Part shown: positions 36,907 to 48,769 of the stretch, in pieces
How positions within the stretch are numbered: position 1 is the stretch's first letter
Layout of the letters: the number at the start of each line of letters is the position of its first letter
DNA from: Euryodendron excelsum
Lineage: Eukaryota > Streptophyta > Magnoliopsida > Ericales > Pentaphylacaceae
Reading direction: 5' to 3'
Assembly (NCBI GenBank): GCA_033060915.1
Contig: CM065378.1
Location: 31,570,501 to 31,634,500, forward strand
Length of the DNA stretch: 64,000 nt
Notes under the pieces: model-generated
Database searches by the model: none
What the model was told of the DNA's origin: nothing
What the model saw: only the letters and a program-made list of their open reading frames with translations
Program-made: the position numbers and the translations under genes

Positions 36907-37766
36907 TGTCATGATCCGCTTCTTCGCGCTCCATGACAGTTCAAACTTATGCCAAACTTTTGCCCAAGGGTTGCCTAAACTTTGTCCAAACAAAGCCCAA
37001 GACAACTCCTTTGGTGCCTCAAGAATGGCCCAATAATGCAGCCAGGTGGGAAGTCTATTAATCGCACTTTGGCCTATATCAATGGCAAGGGTGAGGGGCG
37101 AGATAACCTCACCAGCATTTAGCCATATCACGAGGTGGACTTCAAGGCCGGGCCCATGTCCTCATTTTCTAGACTCGTGCCAACCCAAACTCATTTGTAC
37201 ATATTGTATAGAGTTTAAGAGTGTAAGTTTTGTGTCGGATGCACGCGTAGATTTTTCCTTGTCAAGGAGTGCAGCATCTAAGTTAGTAGTGTATTAGCCC
37301 TATCGATGAGACGTGTTGTAATTTTTTCGAAGGACTAGAAAATTAGTTTAAGGTCATATATAAATGTATGTGAAAGGATTTTGCCAAATTCCTTGTAGAT
37401 ATTTTTGTAGACCCATTATGACTCCTCGTAGGGGTGTCATGTTTTGTGGTATCAGTTTTGAAATGGCTTAAAATGCTATATTAAGGAGGGGGTATGCTCC
37501 TACCACCCTCCACCCCACAACTTCTTGTATGGCTAGAGGCATGTCTTGTACATATGTGAGCTATGTAATAATGCTTTTATCAATGAAATATGTTTATTAC
37601 TTTCACCCATTCTCTAAAGGAGGTTGCTTGACGGTTGGCCATTAACGCTCAATTCTAGCTTCCAAATAAGATGATCCGGGTTTGGCTGGCTTGTCAAACA
37701 GACTTGGCAAGCGCCGCACGGGCCACATTTGTGACTGTCAAACACACAAAATGTCGGACTGTGACA
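36907..37766. mobile_element. solo LTR, 860 bp
   Basis: Starts TGTCATGATCC and ends GGACTGTGACA, a 5-bp inverted repeat TGTCA/TGACA with TG...CA termini. Flanks are atata (36902-36906) and atatg (37767-37771). Copy 2 has the uninterrupted site gcatgcatatccaatatc at about 29318, and copy 3 resumes there after the LTR. It is more GC-rich than its surroundings. Open frames in it are not genes. Superfamily not determined. Confidence 0.85.
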
Positions 37767-38839
37767 ATATGCAATGTCGAAGTTGGTGGGCAAGCTGGAT
37801 CCACCAGGGCAAAGCTAGCTTGTGCATAGAAGAGCAGCTGCCCCTTGAAATTTTCAAAGAATGCTATTTTTATCTATAATTTTAGAAACAATTATAAAAT
37901 TTTCTTCCTTGAGAATTTATAAATGCTCATCTAAGTAGTTATATTCCTTTGAAGACCCATTTATATATTATATATAAGTTTATGCAAATTATACATCTAC
38001 ATAGAAATCAAATATCTTATTGTTGATTAAAAAAATCTTTAATTGTGATTAATAGTTGTGCTCTAAATAAATTTTCTAACTCCCTTACTACCAACAGTAG
38101 CAGATGGTTTGTAAAGTGGAAGGCTTCAACTTTGTGACCATAATCCATTCTCCTTGCATGGTTTGTAGCCTTAATTGATTGGTTTCCGCAATAGAAAGTG
38201 AAATCCATTTTTCTGTTCTTCCATCTAAAGTGAATGCTTTTCATTTACCTTTTCTTTTTCTTTTTTTTCCATTTTACTGTTGAACTATCTTTGCCACATG
38301 CATTGAGTAATTTAAAATTGATCAATGTTATTTTCATCAATTCAATTATGTTAAATGTTACTTATAATCACGGCTGTGAGTCAACTATCACTTGATGTAT
38401 AACACATCAAATAAATTTTACTATTTGATGGTGAGTTCTATACATACATTAAGTTGAGAGTAACCCACAATCATAACTGTGGATGCTTTTCATTTATATC
38501 TTCTTTTCCCATTTTATTGTTGAACTATCTTTATCAGACGAGCGCATCGAGTAATTGGAAACCTGATCAATTTTATTTTCATCAATTCAATTATATGTCT
38601 TTAGTAATAATTGAAACCACCAAAGGCTTGTCACGAGAGATTTCAATGAATAAATGAAAGAAAATGACTTAAAGTTTGGGTCATTTGTGGGGTCATTTGA
38701 GTGGTGATGATTCATCACTTATCCACCCTTTTGGAAGGCAATTGTCAGCTTAAGTCACTAGTTTTGACAGAAAGTGCACCAAATTAAAGGTTGATGCTCA
38801 TGCAATCCAATGAAACTCTTCGTGAACAATGGTTGGATA

Positions 38840-39675
38840 TGTTGATGCAGAAATCTTAAAAGAAAAAAGAAGATTGACAATTATTTTCAAAAGGCACGAT
38901 TAATATTGTTTTTTACCCTCACCAATTCTTACAATTTAGTGTGTACTTGATTAATGGCGAATCGTTTTTAGAATACAATGAAGTTCAAAAAATCTATAAT
39001 TTTAGCTGCGTGTTGTACATACGAAATCAAACCAGAATATCTTCTGATTATCAAGTCCGTCAGAAATCTGAATATCTATTTCTGCAAAAACAAATTTCAA
39101 ATATGATGAATAATAAAAATTAGAAAGAATAAAGAAGTTTAATGCCTTTTAATATTTATATATATATATATATAAGTTGCAGAAAAATTAGTGTTCTGTT
39201 GCCTGCGAATTTATCATGTTTTATAGACATTTTGATGTCTCTGTGGACAAGACACGATTGTTAGAATTTAAATAATAACTAGTTTCTAACAATCACTTAT
39301 AGGTTAAAAAACAACTATCGAATTATTCCTTTCTAATCTAACGGTGTAGATCGCAACTATTCATTGATTGATTATACCATTCATCACACCTTTATAATCA
39401 GGCGTGATTCTATCATACGATCAGTGTTGCTTATGTATTAGTCATCCGATCGTTAATTATCATGATTGATAAAAAATAATTATCTTAATCATACGACACA
39501 CGTGTCCGCGTGCCAAGTGCACCATTAAAATTTCACGTTGCACCATGCGACTCGCACACATGACATGGCATGCTTACTCACACTTAAGTGTTATACTTAA
39601 TCATTACTTTAAAAGAATACATCAAAAGTTAGTAGCATTTATAAGTATCTTTGCAAAACTTTTCACTTTTCAACA
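38840..39675. mobile_element. solo LTR, 836 bp
   Basis: Starts TGTTGATGCAG and ends CTTTTCAACA, with terminal inverted repeat TGTTGA/TCAACA. It is flanked by perfect 5-bp direct repeats GGATA (38835-38839, 39676-39680). Copy 2 has the empty site tttggattgcaacg near 30080. Superfamily not determined. Confidence 0.9.
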
Positions 39676-40972
39676 GGATAACAGCGCTTCGACCTTTACT
39701 TCAACCAGCCTCATGTGGCCTTGAGCCCACATGGGCATTGACGTTACACCACCTTCTTTAATCAACTAGACTAAATTAGTTAGCTAGCCTCATGTGGCCT
39801 TGGACATTGGCTCTTCCTCTTTCGCTTAAAAGATATAGAGATTCACACTTGTCACTATTAATAATGTTCAATTTGATCTTGACTTCAGACAAAAGTGTAA
39901 AACCTAACCCGGATTTGTTCATTTGAAAGGGAGCATGAAATATGAATATAACGGTTGTGCAATGTCAATGCTACTCAAGTTCAAGAGTTCAAGTTTTTTA
40001 CGTTGTATGAAGTATTTTTAGAAGGAAACCCAGGATCGATCACTCTAAGGGTAGTTACCTACCTAAGCTATTCATGCTTTATTAGAGACTGGTTAATTGT
40101 AGGTACTTATCCGACTCTGTAAAAGTTTACTTACTAGGTGTGGATCCTAGGCCATACCTTCTTTGTTACCTTTGCTAGATTAGCTTATCTGCTCAATTCT
40201 TGGTATAAAATAAATATAATCTCCCATTAAAATATAGCATGCAAGCTTTCCCTACGATCACGAAAGAGCCAAGCCAAGTCACGGGTCCTATCTCCCAAGT
40301 GACTAATCAGAATCTCCTAACTCTCGAGAATTTTGTCATGCACTTTATTGAGTAGATAAACGTAAGATTAACCCCAATTAGGCCACGCCTAGTTCACCAG
40401 CAATAGATTCTCTACTCGCTCAAATTTAATTAATCCAAATAATAGCAAAGATCAACAAAATCAAACCACTTTAAAAAAATTTTTTGCAGATGATTGGAAT
40501 CTTAAAGTTTTTTTTTTTCTTTTTCAGTATCAACACCCAATATAAATGTCATTGTTAAACAATGCATCTTGGTAGTAAAACATAAATTTTCATTGTTTCA
40601 TTGCCATAAAAATATGACACATTAATGGAGAACTTTTTTTTCGTAAGGCCAAGACTTGACATGAGAGATGAGGAAAATTTGCATTTGCCATTGTCCGGGC
40701 CTAAACCCATTCTCCGTTGACAAGAACATTGGGCTTAGCCCTTGTTCTTGCCTCAATCAAGCTTGGGCTTCCTACACAGGTTTAGTTTGACTAAACTTTG
40801 GGGGTCGTTAACAAATATTGTATTTGTACATTAACCTCAAAAAAAAAAAAAAAAAAAAAGAACACACGTCGTTTTGCACCCTTAACTAAAAGTCGTACTA
40901 CAACAGGGTATGAGCGTATGTTTTAGGTAAGCAACCTTACCCCCACTTTTTTCTAGTGAGAGAAGTGCGTTC

Positions 40973-42839
40973 GATTGATTCAATATCGAGCATTTTGTTT
41001 ATAATGGCCCTAAACATGGCACACTGCTATACAATCCCCTTTTCGAGTAAAAATTAGTTTTTTTTACAATGCCCTTTATCGACATAAATTTCTCTTTACA
41101 GAATTTTCATATATAGAATAATTGGTTCTTTGAATATCAAGCCAAAAGACATATTATTTTGGCTTATAATTTTTAGATACACCATTGACATTATTTTGAT
41201 AGAATTTTTTGCATATTTACAGTAAGAAAATAATTTTTATACCATTTATTCGTGTACACAAATTACCAAAATCAAAATCAAAAGGGCTTGTCGTAGTAGA
41301 ATATTCTTGTGGGGAAACTTAAAATGTTGTGTTGTTCTTCTTATTATTAGTGCAATATCAATATTATTATGAATGGGGATGTCAATAATTATTTCGACTG
41401 ATGTCACACGTTTTTTTTTTTAAAGCTCTCTTTCTAGAGATTTATGGAAACTTGAAGCTCCTCTCAGTCATCATCAAGAAAAAGTGAGAAAAGGAAAGCT
41501 TAATGCTGTTTCACAGGAAATGTCGGTGTGACATGTCATGGACGATGGTGATTGCTGACCCCACCACACCCCTATCATGATGTACGGTTGATAATTGCCA
41601 TGATTGGTTCAAACTTGGTGGCCGGCTCTGATTGTTCACCGAGACTTCATCACAGCCAATGGTTTTGGTAAGTCACACCCTGATCCCAAAAATGGAATTG
41701 GAGTTGGGACCAACACACGCCCTAAGGGCAATGCTAGCAACAGACGACTTTTTAGCCGCTTCAACCGTGGAGCTCTATGCAAGTGACACGTGTTAATGAA
41801 TTTAAATGCTAGAATCGAAACCGGAGAATACCGGTTATCAATTGCGCTTCATCTAAAAAATGACTGGTGGAGCAATTGAGAGCACGAGAAAGAACAGACG
41901 GTTTGTATGTTGTTGTTGTATTTGTTAATTGATTATTTGTTTATCTTAACAACTCTGATGAATTTGAGGTTCAAATATTCAGTCATTATTTGGCCATTGC
42001 CAGAGCCGATTGGTGAAGTGGAGAGAGACAGAAATGGTGGTGACGTTGCTGGCCGTCACCGGAAGTGATGGTGACTTAAGGCCTTGCTGTCACGGAAATC
42101 AATGAGGCTCAGTATTTGGCCATTGCCAAAAACAGTTGAAAGAAGCAAGGCTAGTAGGTGCCGATCAGTGATGGCCAGTGGTAATGGGGACGATGTTATG
42201 ATCTTTTAGAGGAGAGAGGGGGTTGTGTGTGCTTTATTCTGCTGTGACAAAAGAGAGGATGAGAGGAGAAAGAAAAATGAGGTGCCTAAGTTTACTAAGG
42301 GCTGTGGAGGGTCTTCCAGGTTTCATCTAAAAAGGGATGGCAGTGAGTTGCCGTGAGGATGGTTAACATGAGTTTTAGAGAGAGAGAGAGAAAGGGAAAA
42401 GGGGCTGGTGGCCGGATCTGATGAAGGATGTCAACCGTTACTGATTTTCCTAAATAAGAGTTTCCAATTCCAAATTACTCTTTTCATTAAAAAATGGATA
42501 CTTGATAAAGAACAATTAGAGTTAAGCTTGTCTCAAAAGCTAATGTTGGCTCTGTGTTTTGTTGGTTTTCCTTGTGTTTTGCCTTCAAGAAACTAAAATG
42601 GAGACTGGAAGAAAAAAAATGACGTGGATGAGAGATATTGTGGGCTAGAACGGAGGAGGAGAAGAGCACTGTTATTGGTAAAATAATCATTTGACGACGT
42701 TGCAGGAAGCCGGAAGGAATGGACGATGGACGACGGAAAATGAGTACTCGCCGGAGATAAGTAAAAAAAAGATATTGATAGGACTGACGCTTTTCTGGAT
42801 AAGACTACAAAAATTACTAAAAGAAAAAGAAAAAATATA
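40973..42839. other. no gene recognised
   Basis: Intergenic. The stretch 41500-42750 is less AT-rich and contains two related phrases, catta-tttggccattgcca and cagtatttggccattgcca (about 41980 and 42110), but no frame or domain I can support. Confidence 0.4.
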
Positions 42840-43186
42840 GGCTCTATTTTAGTTTTGGTTTCATTTTTCATTTTTTGAAATCAAAAAAATTTGAAAACTC
42901 CTAAATTTTATTGTTCTCGAAAATAAAAAAAATGAGATCATAGAAAACCCCATCATTTTTATTTTCGTATAAAAATGTTTTCAAATTTTAGAAAATACCT
43001 CTTTAATGGTTTTCAAAACTGAAATGCTTTTTTGAATTTTTTTTTGAAAACAAACTCTGTAACTGACTTACTAAATGCTATTTTAACAAAAATAGTTTTT
43101 AAAATCAATTTATCAAATGTAATTTTGTCAAATTTTAAAAAAATAAAAACAAAAAATTAAAATTAAAATCGTAATCAAACCAAGCC
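42840..43186. mobile_element. possible MITE, 347 bp
   Basis: Starts GGCTCTATTTTAGTTTTGG and, on the other strand, GGCTTGGTTTGATTACG, with an A/T-rich self-complementary interior. The 3-bp flanks (ATA, GTA) do not match well, so this is tentative. Confidence 0.4.
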
Positions 43187-43351
43187 GTAATTTTTTATGT
43201 TTACTTTTGGTTTATTTTTCAAACGGTTGCAACTTGCAAGTGAAAGTGTTAAGAGTAATTGCCTCGCGTCTATCTATTATGGTGAGTGTTACGCCGCGAC
43301 GGTGCAAACGACTGCCGTTAGCATTTCTCCTTTTCTTCTTACTCTTGCATA

Positions 43352-43978
43352 GAGTGGCGGATGCACAAATCGAGCAAGCCAAGGCCACAGCCTGCTTAAG
43401 TTTGGAAAAATTATCTTATACCATATATATTTTTGAATTTTTTTATACAAAAAATAAATATATAGATAAGTTACTTCACACATCTATTAGAGAGAAATTT
43501 AAATTTTACTGCATGCTTTAAGCTCTGAAGAGTATGTTTCGTCTTACCAAGTGGCTATGAAAACTTAAACCCAAGTATTGAGTGATGAAATTCGAGTTTT
43601 TACTTATTGAACCAACCACTCGGTAGTCTTTTGAGTATTCATGATAAATTAGGTATATTGCCCCCTAAAATTTTAAAAAATTTTTTTAGACCCTATATAC
43701 TTTAGAGTATTCATAATAAATATTTTTATTGGGCTCTAAAACCCAAGTAATTTATCTTTACCCTTCAAATTCAAGTACTTTTGTCATGTCTTAGTCTAGA
43801 ATAAAAACAATTTAGTGAGAAAATAGTACTTATATATTTTTATACTACATTCATTATCATTTTTGCTTTCTTTATATTCGATGGGTCTCACACTACATAG
43901 TCTAAATTTAAGTGGCATAATTGATAAATGGTACAATGGTATCACAATTTTTCTTTTTAACTTTTGAATCCGCCGCTG
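43352..43978. mobile_element. hAT-type non-autonomous element, 627 bp
   Basis: Ends GAGTGGCGGATGC and, on the other strand, CAGCGGCGGATTC. Flanks cttgcata (43344-43351) and catgcatc (43979-43986) agree at six of eight positions, consistent with an old 8-bp hAT duplication. There is no transposase. Confidence 0.6.
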
Positions 43979-43986
43979 CATGCATC

Positions 43987-44817
43987 AGAAGAGTTGTTGC
44001 ACGGTGATGCAGTCACACTAAATATTTATCCTATCTCCAAAGTACTTTTTTTTTTTTTCTTTTGGATAATTCAAATTACTTCTATATACTAGCCAACTAG
44101 GTACAACCATTTTTTTTTTTTAATGGTGAGGTCCAACCATTCTTGGATGGACAAGTTTGTTAAACAAATTTTTAGTGACCTACGCGGATAAGTCTTGAGC
44201 ACATATATAGATCTACACACGAGAAAATTTGTGTACACTCATGTATGTACATTATTATATGTATTTTGCTACGGTTATCAATATAGTTTCGTTGCTGCAG
44301 TTGATTTAGATTATTTCTTGCGGAGACATGTACTTCCATTTAATTTTATGACAATGACGTATACCACCCTTTTCTAATTAAGGAGTGTGGTCCTGAGGTT
44401 TACGTGTTGACATCTTATAGGTCACTCATGTTAGCTATCCCACGAAGCATTGGCGATTTACCTAAGAGTAAAAGTACATTAACAGAAGGATTTATGCAGA
44501 ATAATATGACTCTAGTCTTTTCATTTCAATTTTAATTGCACATCATTTAAGTTAATAATTTGAAAATTAATACTATCACATCATTCATATTGATATTTAC
44601 TATCCATTTAAGGACTAATGATTTACCTAAGAGTAATATTATACAATTAAAATTTTCATATAAAATGATGTAACTATAGTTTGTTTATTTCAAATCAAAA
44701 CACCATTATTTTAACTCGTAATCTTAAAAATAAAACTATCACATCGTTCAGTTGGAGTTTTCTTTAAAAAAATTCTATAAGGATAGAATTTTCTTTTACC
44801 TAATCTCTTTTAGCCTC
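43987..44817. other. upstream region of the 142-residue gene
   Basis: AT-rich. Two related phrases, gatttacctaagagtaa, occur at about 44456 and 44621, spaced 165 bp, suggesting an old local duplication within the upstream region. Confidence 0.4.
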
Positions 44818-44824
44818 TATAAAA
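44818..44824 (+). promoter_or_regulatory. TATA box of the 142-residue gene
   Basis: TATAAAA lies 72 bases before the chosen ATG. Transcription would start near 44850, which makes the earlier in-frame ATG at 44848 unlikely and favours 44890. Confidence 0.6.
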
Positions 44825-44889
44825 GCCATGTATTATGACATTTCTCAATGCTTTTCTACAACTTCGCTTCCTCTAGGGCACTCATTCTC

Positions 44890-45318
44890 ATGGCCACCCA
44901 ACTTGTTAGCCTCGCCGGATTCCGGCAGCCGGCAAGCAGAAAGTGTATGCAAGGGGCATCTTATGGAGAGAAGGGGAGCAATCTTTCACTCTCTTCACTC
45001 TCTCAGCTCCCCATATCGCATTACAAAGGGATAGAAATTCAAAAATCATTCGAAGCAGGCGAGAAGCCAAAGGAAGGTAGGCTCCAAAGGCAGAGGCTGG
45101 GAGATGATCAGAAAAGAGTTCATCGAATAGGCTTATGGTTCCTGGCATCTTCAGTTAGCTATGTCCTAAAGAAGGCAAAAATGCTGTACAACAAGTTTTG
45201 CTGTGATGCTTTCAACCATCCAAGAATGGAAATTGAAGCCTCTTTGGTTGATGCCTATTTCTCTATTCCAGTTGTTTCCGCAACAACCACCGCTCCATTT
45301 GTTGTTAACGGCTACTGA
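44890..45318 (+). CDS. uncharacterised 142-residue plant protein
   Basis: A single-exon frame with codon use and composition unlike the chance frames around it, and a TATA box at the right distance. I do not recognise a family. Residues 1-20 (M-A-T-Q-L-V-S-L-A-G then Arg/Ser/Lys) could be an organelle-targeting peptide. Residues 58-79 are highly basic (K-P-K-E-G-R-L-Q-R-Q-R-L). Residues 80-100 form an amphipathic or membrane-associated stretch (I-G-L-W-F-L-A-S-S-V-S-Y-V-L) running into a C-C pair at 104-105. The C-terminus 112-142 is rich in small and hydrophobic residues. An upstream in-frame ATG at 44848 would add 14 residues. Nothing is broken, so it may be expressed; the function is unknown. 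Confidence 0.7.
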   Translation: MATQLVSLAGFRQPASRKCMQGASYGEKGSNLSLSSLSQLPISHYKGIEIQKSFEAGEKPKEGRLQRQRLGDDQKRVHRIGLWFLASSVSYVLKKAKMLYNKFCCDAFNHPRMEIEASLVDAYFSIPVVSATTTAPFVVNGY

Positions 45319-45884
45319 AGCAGTGGAGTAAAGATCATATGGCTATGTATGTGTTATAAATAAGCTTTTTGTATGTATATCTGGAAGTGCCTTATGCAGT
45401 GTGATACTAATCCAAGAAATAGCGTCTTAATTAGAAAAAAAAAATGTGAAGTGAAGATGTCTCATCATATTGGGATTCCTAATTCAAGTATAAGTTTTTA
45501 ATCACTTCTTAATTGATGTAACACTTGGTTTACATATATATATAATAGAGTGAAGCAGATATTAGCATGAGCACAAGGAGTACTCTTGACTGTGCAGGGA
45601 GAAGGATAGATCATAAACCCCAAGGGCTAGGCTTGAGATTTATGGGTCTACTCCCTTCAAGGTCTCTTCTTTAAAATGTCCTAGATGCTATCAACTCTTT
45701 AAGACTATTTACACGGCCTTTGACATGATAATTATCTAATTTGTATAGGATAAGAGGATTACACATAACTCTAATATTAGACGAGGAGCGTACAAGTTGC
45801 CCAGACACCTTATTGAAAAAAAAAAGGACAGATCATAAGTTTTCATCACACTGTAGACCACCCTAATGGTGGTTCAGACAATAT
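45319..45884. other. downstream of the 142-residue gene
   Basis: Likely holds its 3' UTR. Short AT tracts near 45535; no gene. Confidence 0.4.
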
Positions 45885-45887
45885 TTA

Positions 45888-46061
45888 GAGTCCGTTTGGT
45901 ACAGTTTTTTTTTAGCTTTTTAGTTTTTGTTTTTTTAATTTTTTTTTTGACTTTCATAAACTAAACATAAGTAAAAAAACCAAAAAAGTTAAAAAAAAAT
46001 AATGAATTTTTTGTTTATAAACTAAAAAAAATTACGTAAAAAAATGATACCAAACGCATTC
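45888..46061. mobile_element. Tourist-like MITE (PIF/Harbinger), 174 bp
   Basis: Ends GAGTCCGTTTGGTACAG and, on the other strand, GAATGCGTTTGGTATCA, with self-complementary A/T-rich interior. TTA flanks both sides (45885-45887, 46062-46064), as expected for this superfamily. Confidence 0.85.
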
Positions 46062-46300
46062 TTAGTAGCTGATAATACATATTTATTGTCCGTGCGTGCA
46101 TGGTTGAGGTGGATATTTCACTTGTACTATGTTTATTAAAAAGATGGATCACGAGTTCTCCTTCTTGGGTAGGGTTAGGACATGGGTCCATTATAATATC
46201 AGCAATCTTTCGAATTCAAGAGTTTGACGCTGCTTGTGTCTGTACGTAGCATGCTAATAAACTTCCACTTTAAAAGCTTAAGATGAAACTATGAGTGGTT

Positions 46301-46636
46301 TGTGGCGTAATGGATGTCCTCCATCCATTGCATAGTTCTTGTATCTCAAATAGAGATTTAGAGATAGTTTTAGATACAATCAAAAGAATAGAGAAATAAG
46401 AGAAAGGAAGAAATAGAAAAAAAATTAAAAAAAAATAGAGCGGTATAAATAAGGTGCAAATATTATGTTGTATTTTTATTTTGTACAATTAATAAAATTT
46501 TGGGTGGTATAGAAAATCAACTCCTAAATGTTCAAAAATAACGAATATGATAAATATTTGTCAGTTCTTGAAGAACTATTTATTATATTTTATGTTGAGT
46601 TATTTTCTCCGTCTTATATTTTTTACTTTTATAACA
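46301..46636 (+). repeat. Copia 5' LTR
   Basis: Begins TGTGGCGTAATGGATG and ends TTATAACA. It contains a plus-strand TATA-like gtataaataag near 46443. The sequence after it, cataatcagcacgata, takes the place of a primer-binding site but does not resemble the common plant GGTATCAGAGC. Confidence 0.85.
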
Positions 46637-46949
46637 CATAATCAGCACGATACTCTAAGTGTTCTGTGTTTTTTCTTATATCAAGAAGGTACTGCATTTA
46701 TGTGTAATTTATTTTTATTTTGGATTCTTTACTGTTCACTTAATTCTCATAAATAGTATGAACAATAATTTAATATTGAGATGAATAGTATTTATTTCGA
46801 AATTTTGTTACTTTATTTCTCCCAAATCTTGCATTTTTTACCAATGATGTTTATAGATCTGGAATCCATAATTCAATAGATTTTCATAGACATGAGACTT
46901 TACTACATTTTAATATTTGAATTGAAAGTTATAATAAAAACAAAAATAG

Positions 46950-46980
<31 letters not shown>

Positions 46981-47233
46981 CGATGTACTTTATTATTTAT
47001 AATTAGTGATGAATACTAATTATATAGTAAGAATATAATATAAAATATAGAATAAATAGTGCGTTGTATAACACTTTTCTATTTCTATTTCGGATGACTA
47101 TATTTTATCATAACAACCACCTAACATTGCTATGTTAGGCAAAAGTTTTCGTTTAATTCTTTATATATTATATTATAGCCATAATTTTGTCTTGATTTAA
47201 GCTTATTATTTTGTATGGTATAGCATTCTAAAA

Positions 47234-48253
47234 ATGTCAAATTTTACAAAATTAGAATTCGCCGCCCTTGATATTTCTGACGATATTTACTTATCGTGAA
47301 TCCCTGATGTCGAGATTCATCTTGCTGCAAAGGCACTTGAGCAAACAATAGTAGAGGAAAATGACGCATCCCAATAAGATCGCGCTAAAACCATGATTTT
47401 CTTTCACCATCATCTTCATGAAGAACTGAAATCTAAATACCTCACAATGAAAAATTCATTAATCTTATGAAAAAATTAAAAGGAGAGATACAAGCACTTG
47501 GAGACAGTAATTCTCCCAAGAGCCAGATATGAGTGGATGTACCTGAGGTTGCAAGATTTTAAAACTGTCAGTGAGTACAACTCCGCGTTATTTACAATCA
47601 GTTCACGATTAAAATTATGTGGAGACAATATTACTGATGAAGATATGTTGAAAAAATATTCTCTGCATTCCATGCCTCGAATGTGCTCCTAGAGCAGCAA
47701 TATCAAGAGTATAGATTTAAAAAATATTCTGAATTAATATTATATCTTCTTGTGGCGGAGCAAAATAATGACTTGTTACTGAAAAATCATCAGTCCCGAC
47801 CTATTGGTTTAGCTCCATTTCCTGAAGTGAATGCAATCTCATTTAGTGGATGTGATTGCAGACGTGGCCGTGATCGTGGCAAGAATAATGTTTGAACTCA
47901 TGAAAATTATCGTGGAGATTATCATATGAAATTTAAAAATACCACATCATACCACCAGCAGTGGAATAACTCTGAAAAAGAAAAAGTGTTACAGAATAAA
48001 CCTCCTAAGAAATTTGAAGATACTTGTTATAGGTGTGGGATGAAAGGTCATTGATCACGTACCTGTCGTACACCTAAACATTTCAGAGAGCTTTACTAAG
48101 CTTCAATTAAAAATAAAGGAAAAAATACAAAAATACATTTTACGAATTTTGATGGCCAGGTCAATATTTCTCTTCTTGATGTCTCAGATTTCTTTGAAGA
48201 TGCAAGTCAAAGAATAAACCATTTAATTAGTGATGGGGATGTTCACACTACTT
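47234..48253 (+). pseudogene. Copia gag relic
   Basis: The frame begins M-S-N-F-T-K-L-E-F-A-A-L-D-I-S and runs through L-R-L-Q-D-F-K-T-V-S-E-Y-N-S-A and E-Q-N-N-D-L-L-L-K-N-H-Q to a zinc knuckle C-Y-R-C-G-M-K-G-H-x-S-R-T-C at about 48026-48067. Stops interrupt it, several where this family has Trp (TGG read as TGA). There is a frameshift near 47690. Gag would form the virus-like particle of the element. Confidence 0.85.
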
Positions 48254-48382
48254 AATAATTTTGTTTAGTGGTTCGAGTCTATTTAGTTTCTTATCATTTT
48301 TTGTAATGTTTCTTTCATATGTTTTTCTTTGCAACAAATTATTATGTTTTAAATAAACACTTTTAATATTTTATATAGATAC

Positions 48383-48709
48383 ATGAATTGTACCAACGCG
48401 TTGAGTATTTCTAAAATGAATGGTAAAGGCATATGTCTAGTAGACAGTGGAACAACGCACACAATTTTTCAAGAGAAAAAATATTTTTCACACTTGACAT
48501 TACTTGAAACTAATGTTAATATAATCTCTGGCACAACAATATTAATTGAAGGTTCCAAAAGGGTCAATATTATATTGCCAAGAGGAACAAAGCTATACAT
48601 TGATGATGCATTGTATTCTATTAAATCTATAAGGAATCTGATTAGTTTTAAAGATATACGTCGTAATGGATATCATATTGAAACGACCAATGCAAATAAT
48701 ATAAAATAG
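48383..48709 (+). pseudogene. Copia protease relic
   Basis: A 108-codon frame with V-D-S-G-T-T-H-T-I-F (catalytic D-S-G intact) around residues 20-29, then L-Y-S-I-K-S-I-R-N-L-I-S-F-K-D-I and N-G-Y-H-I-E-T. It is detached from gag by stops and by about 130 bp of spacer-like sequence. Confidence 0.85.
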
Positions 48710-48769
48710 TTCTACATTATTTTTTATATTTCAGGAAAGAAATATATATTAAAGAAACTTATTGCATTG

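Larger units (their letters stand above)
36597..40972. repeat. triplicated unit, copy 3
   Basis: Matches copy 2 from about 29010 to 31490, in the same order and orientation. Removing two solo LTRs (860 and 836 bp) leaves about 2.7 kb. The first 700 bp of the unit are missing, replaced by the Copia relic that abuts it. Confidence 0.8.
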
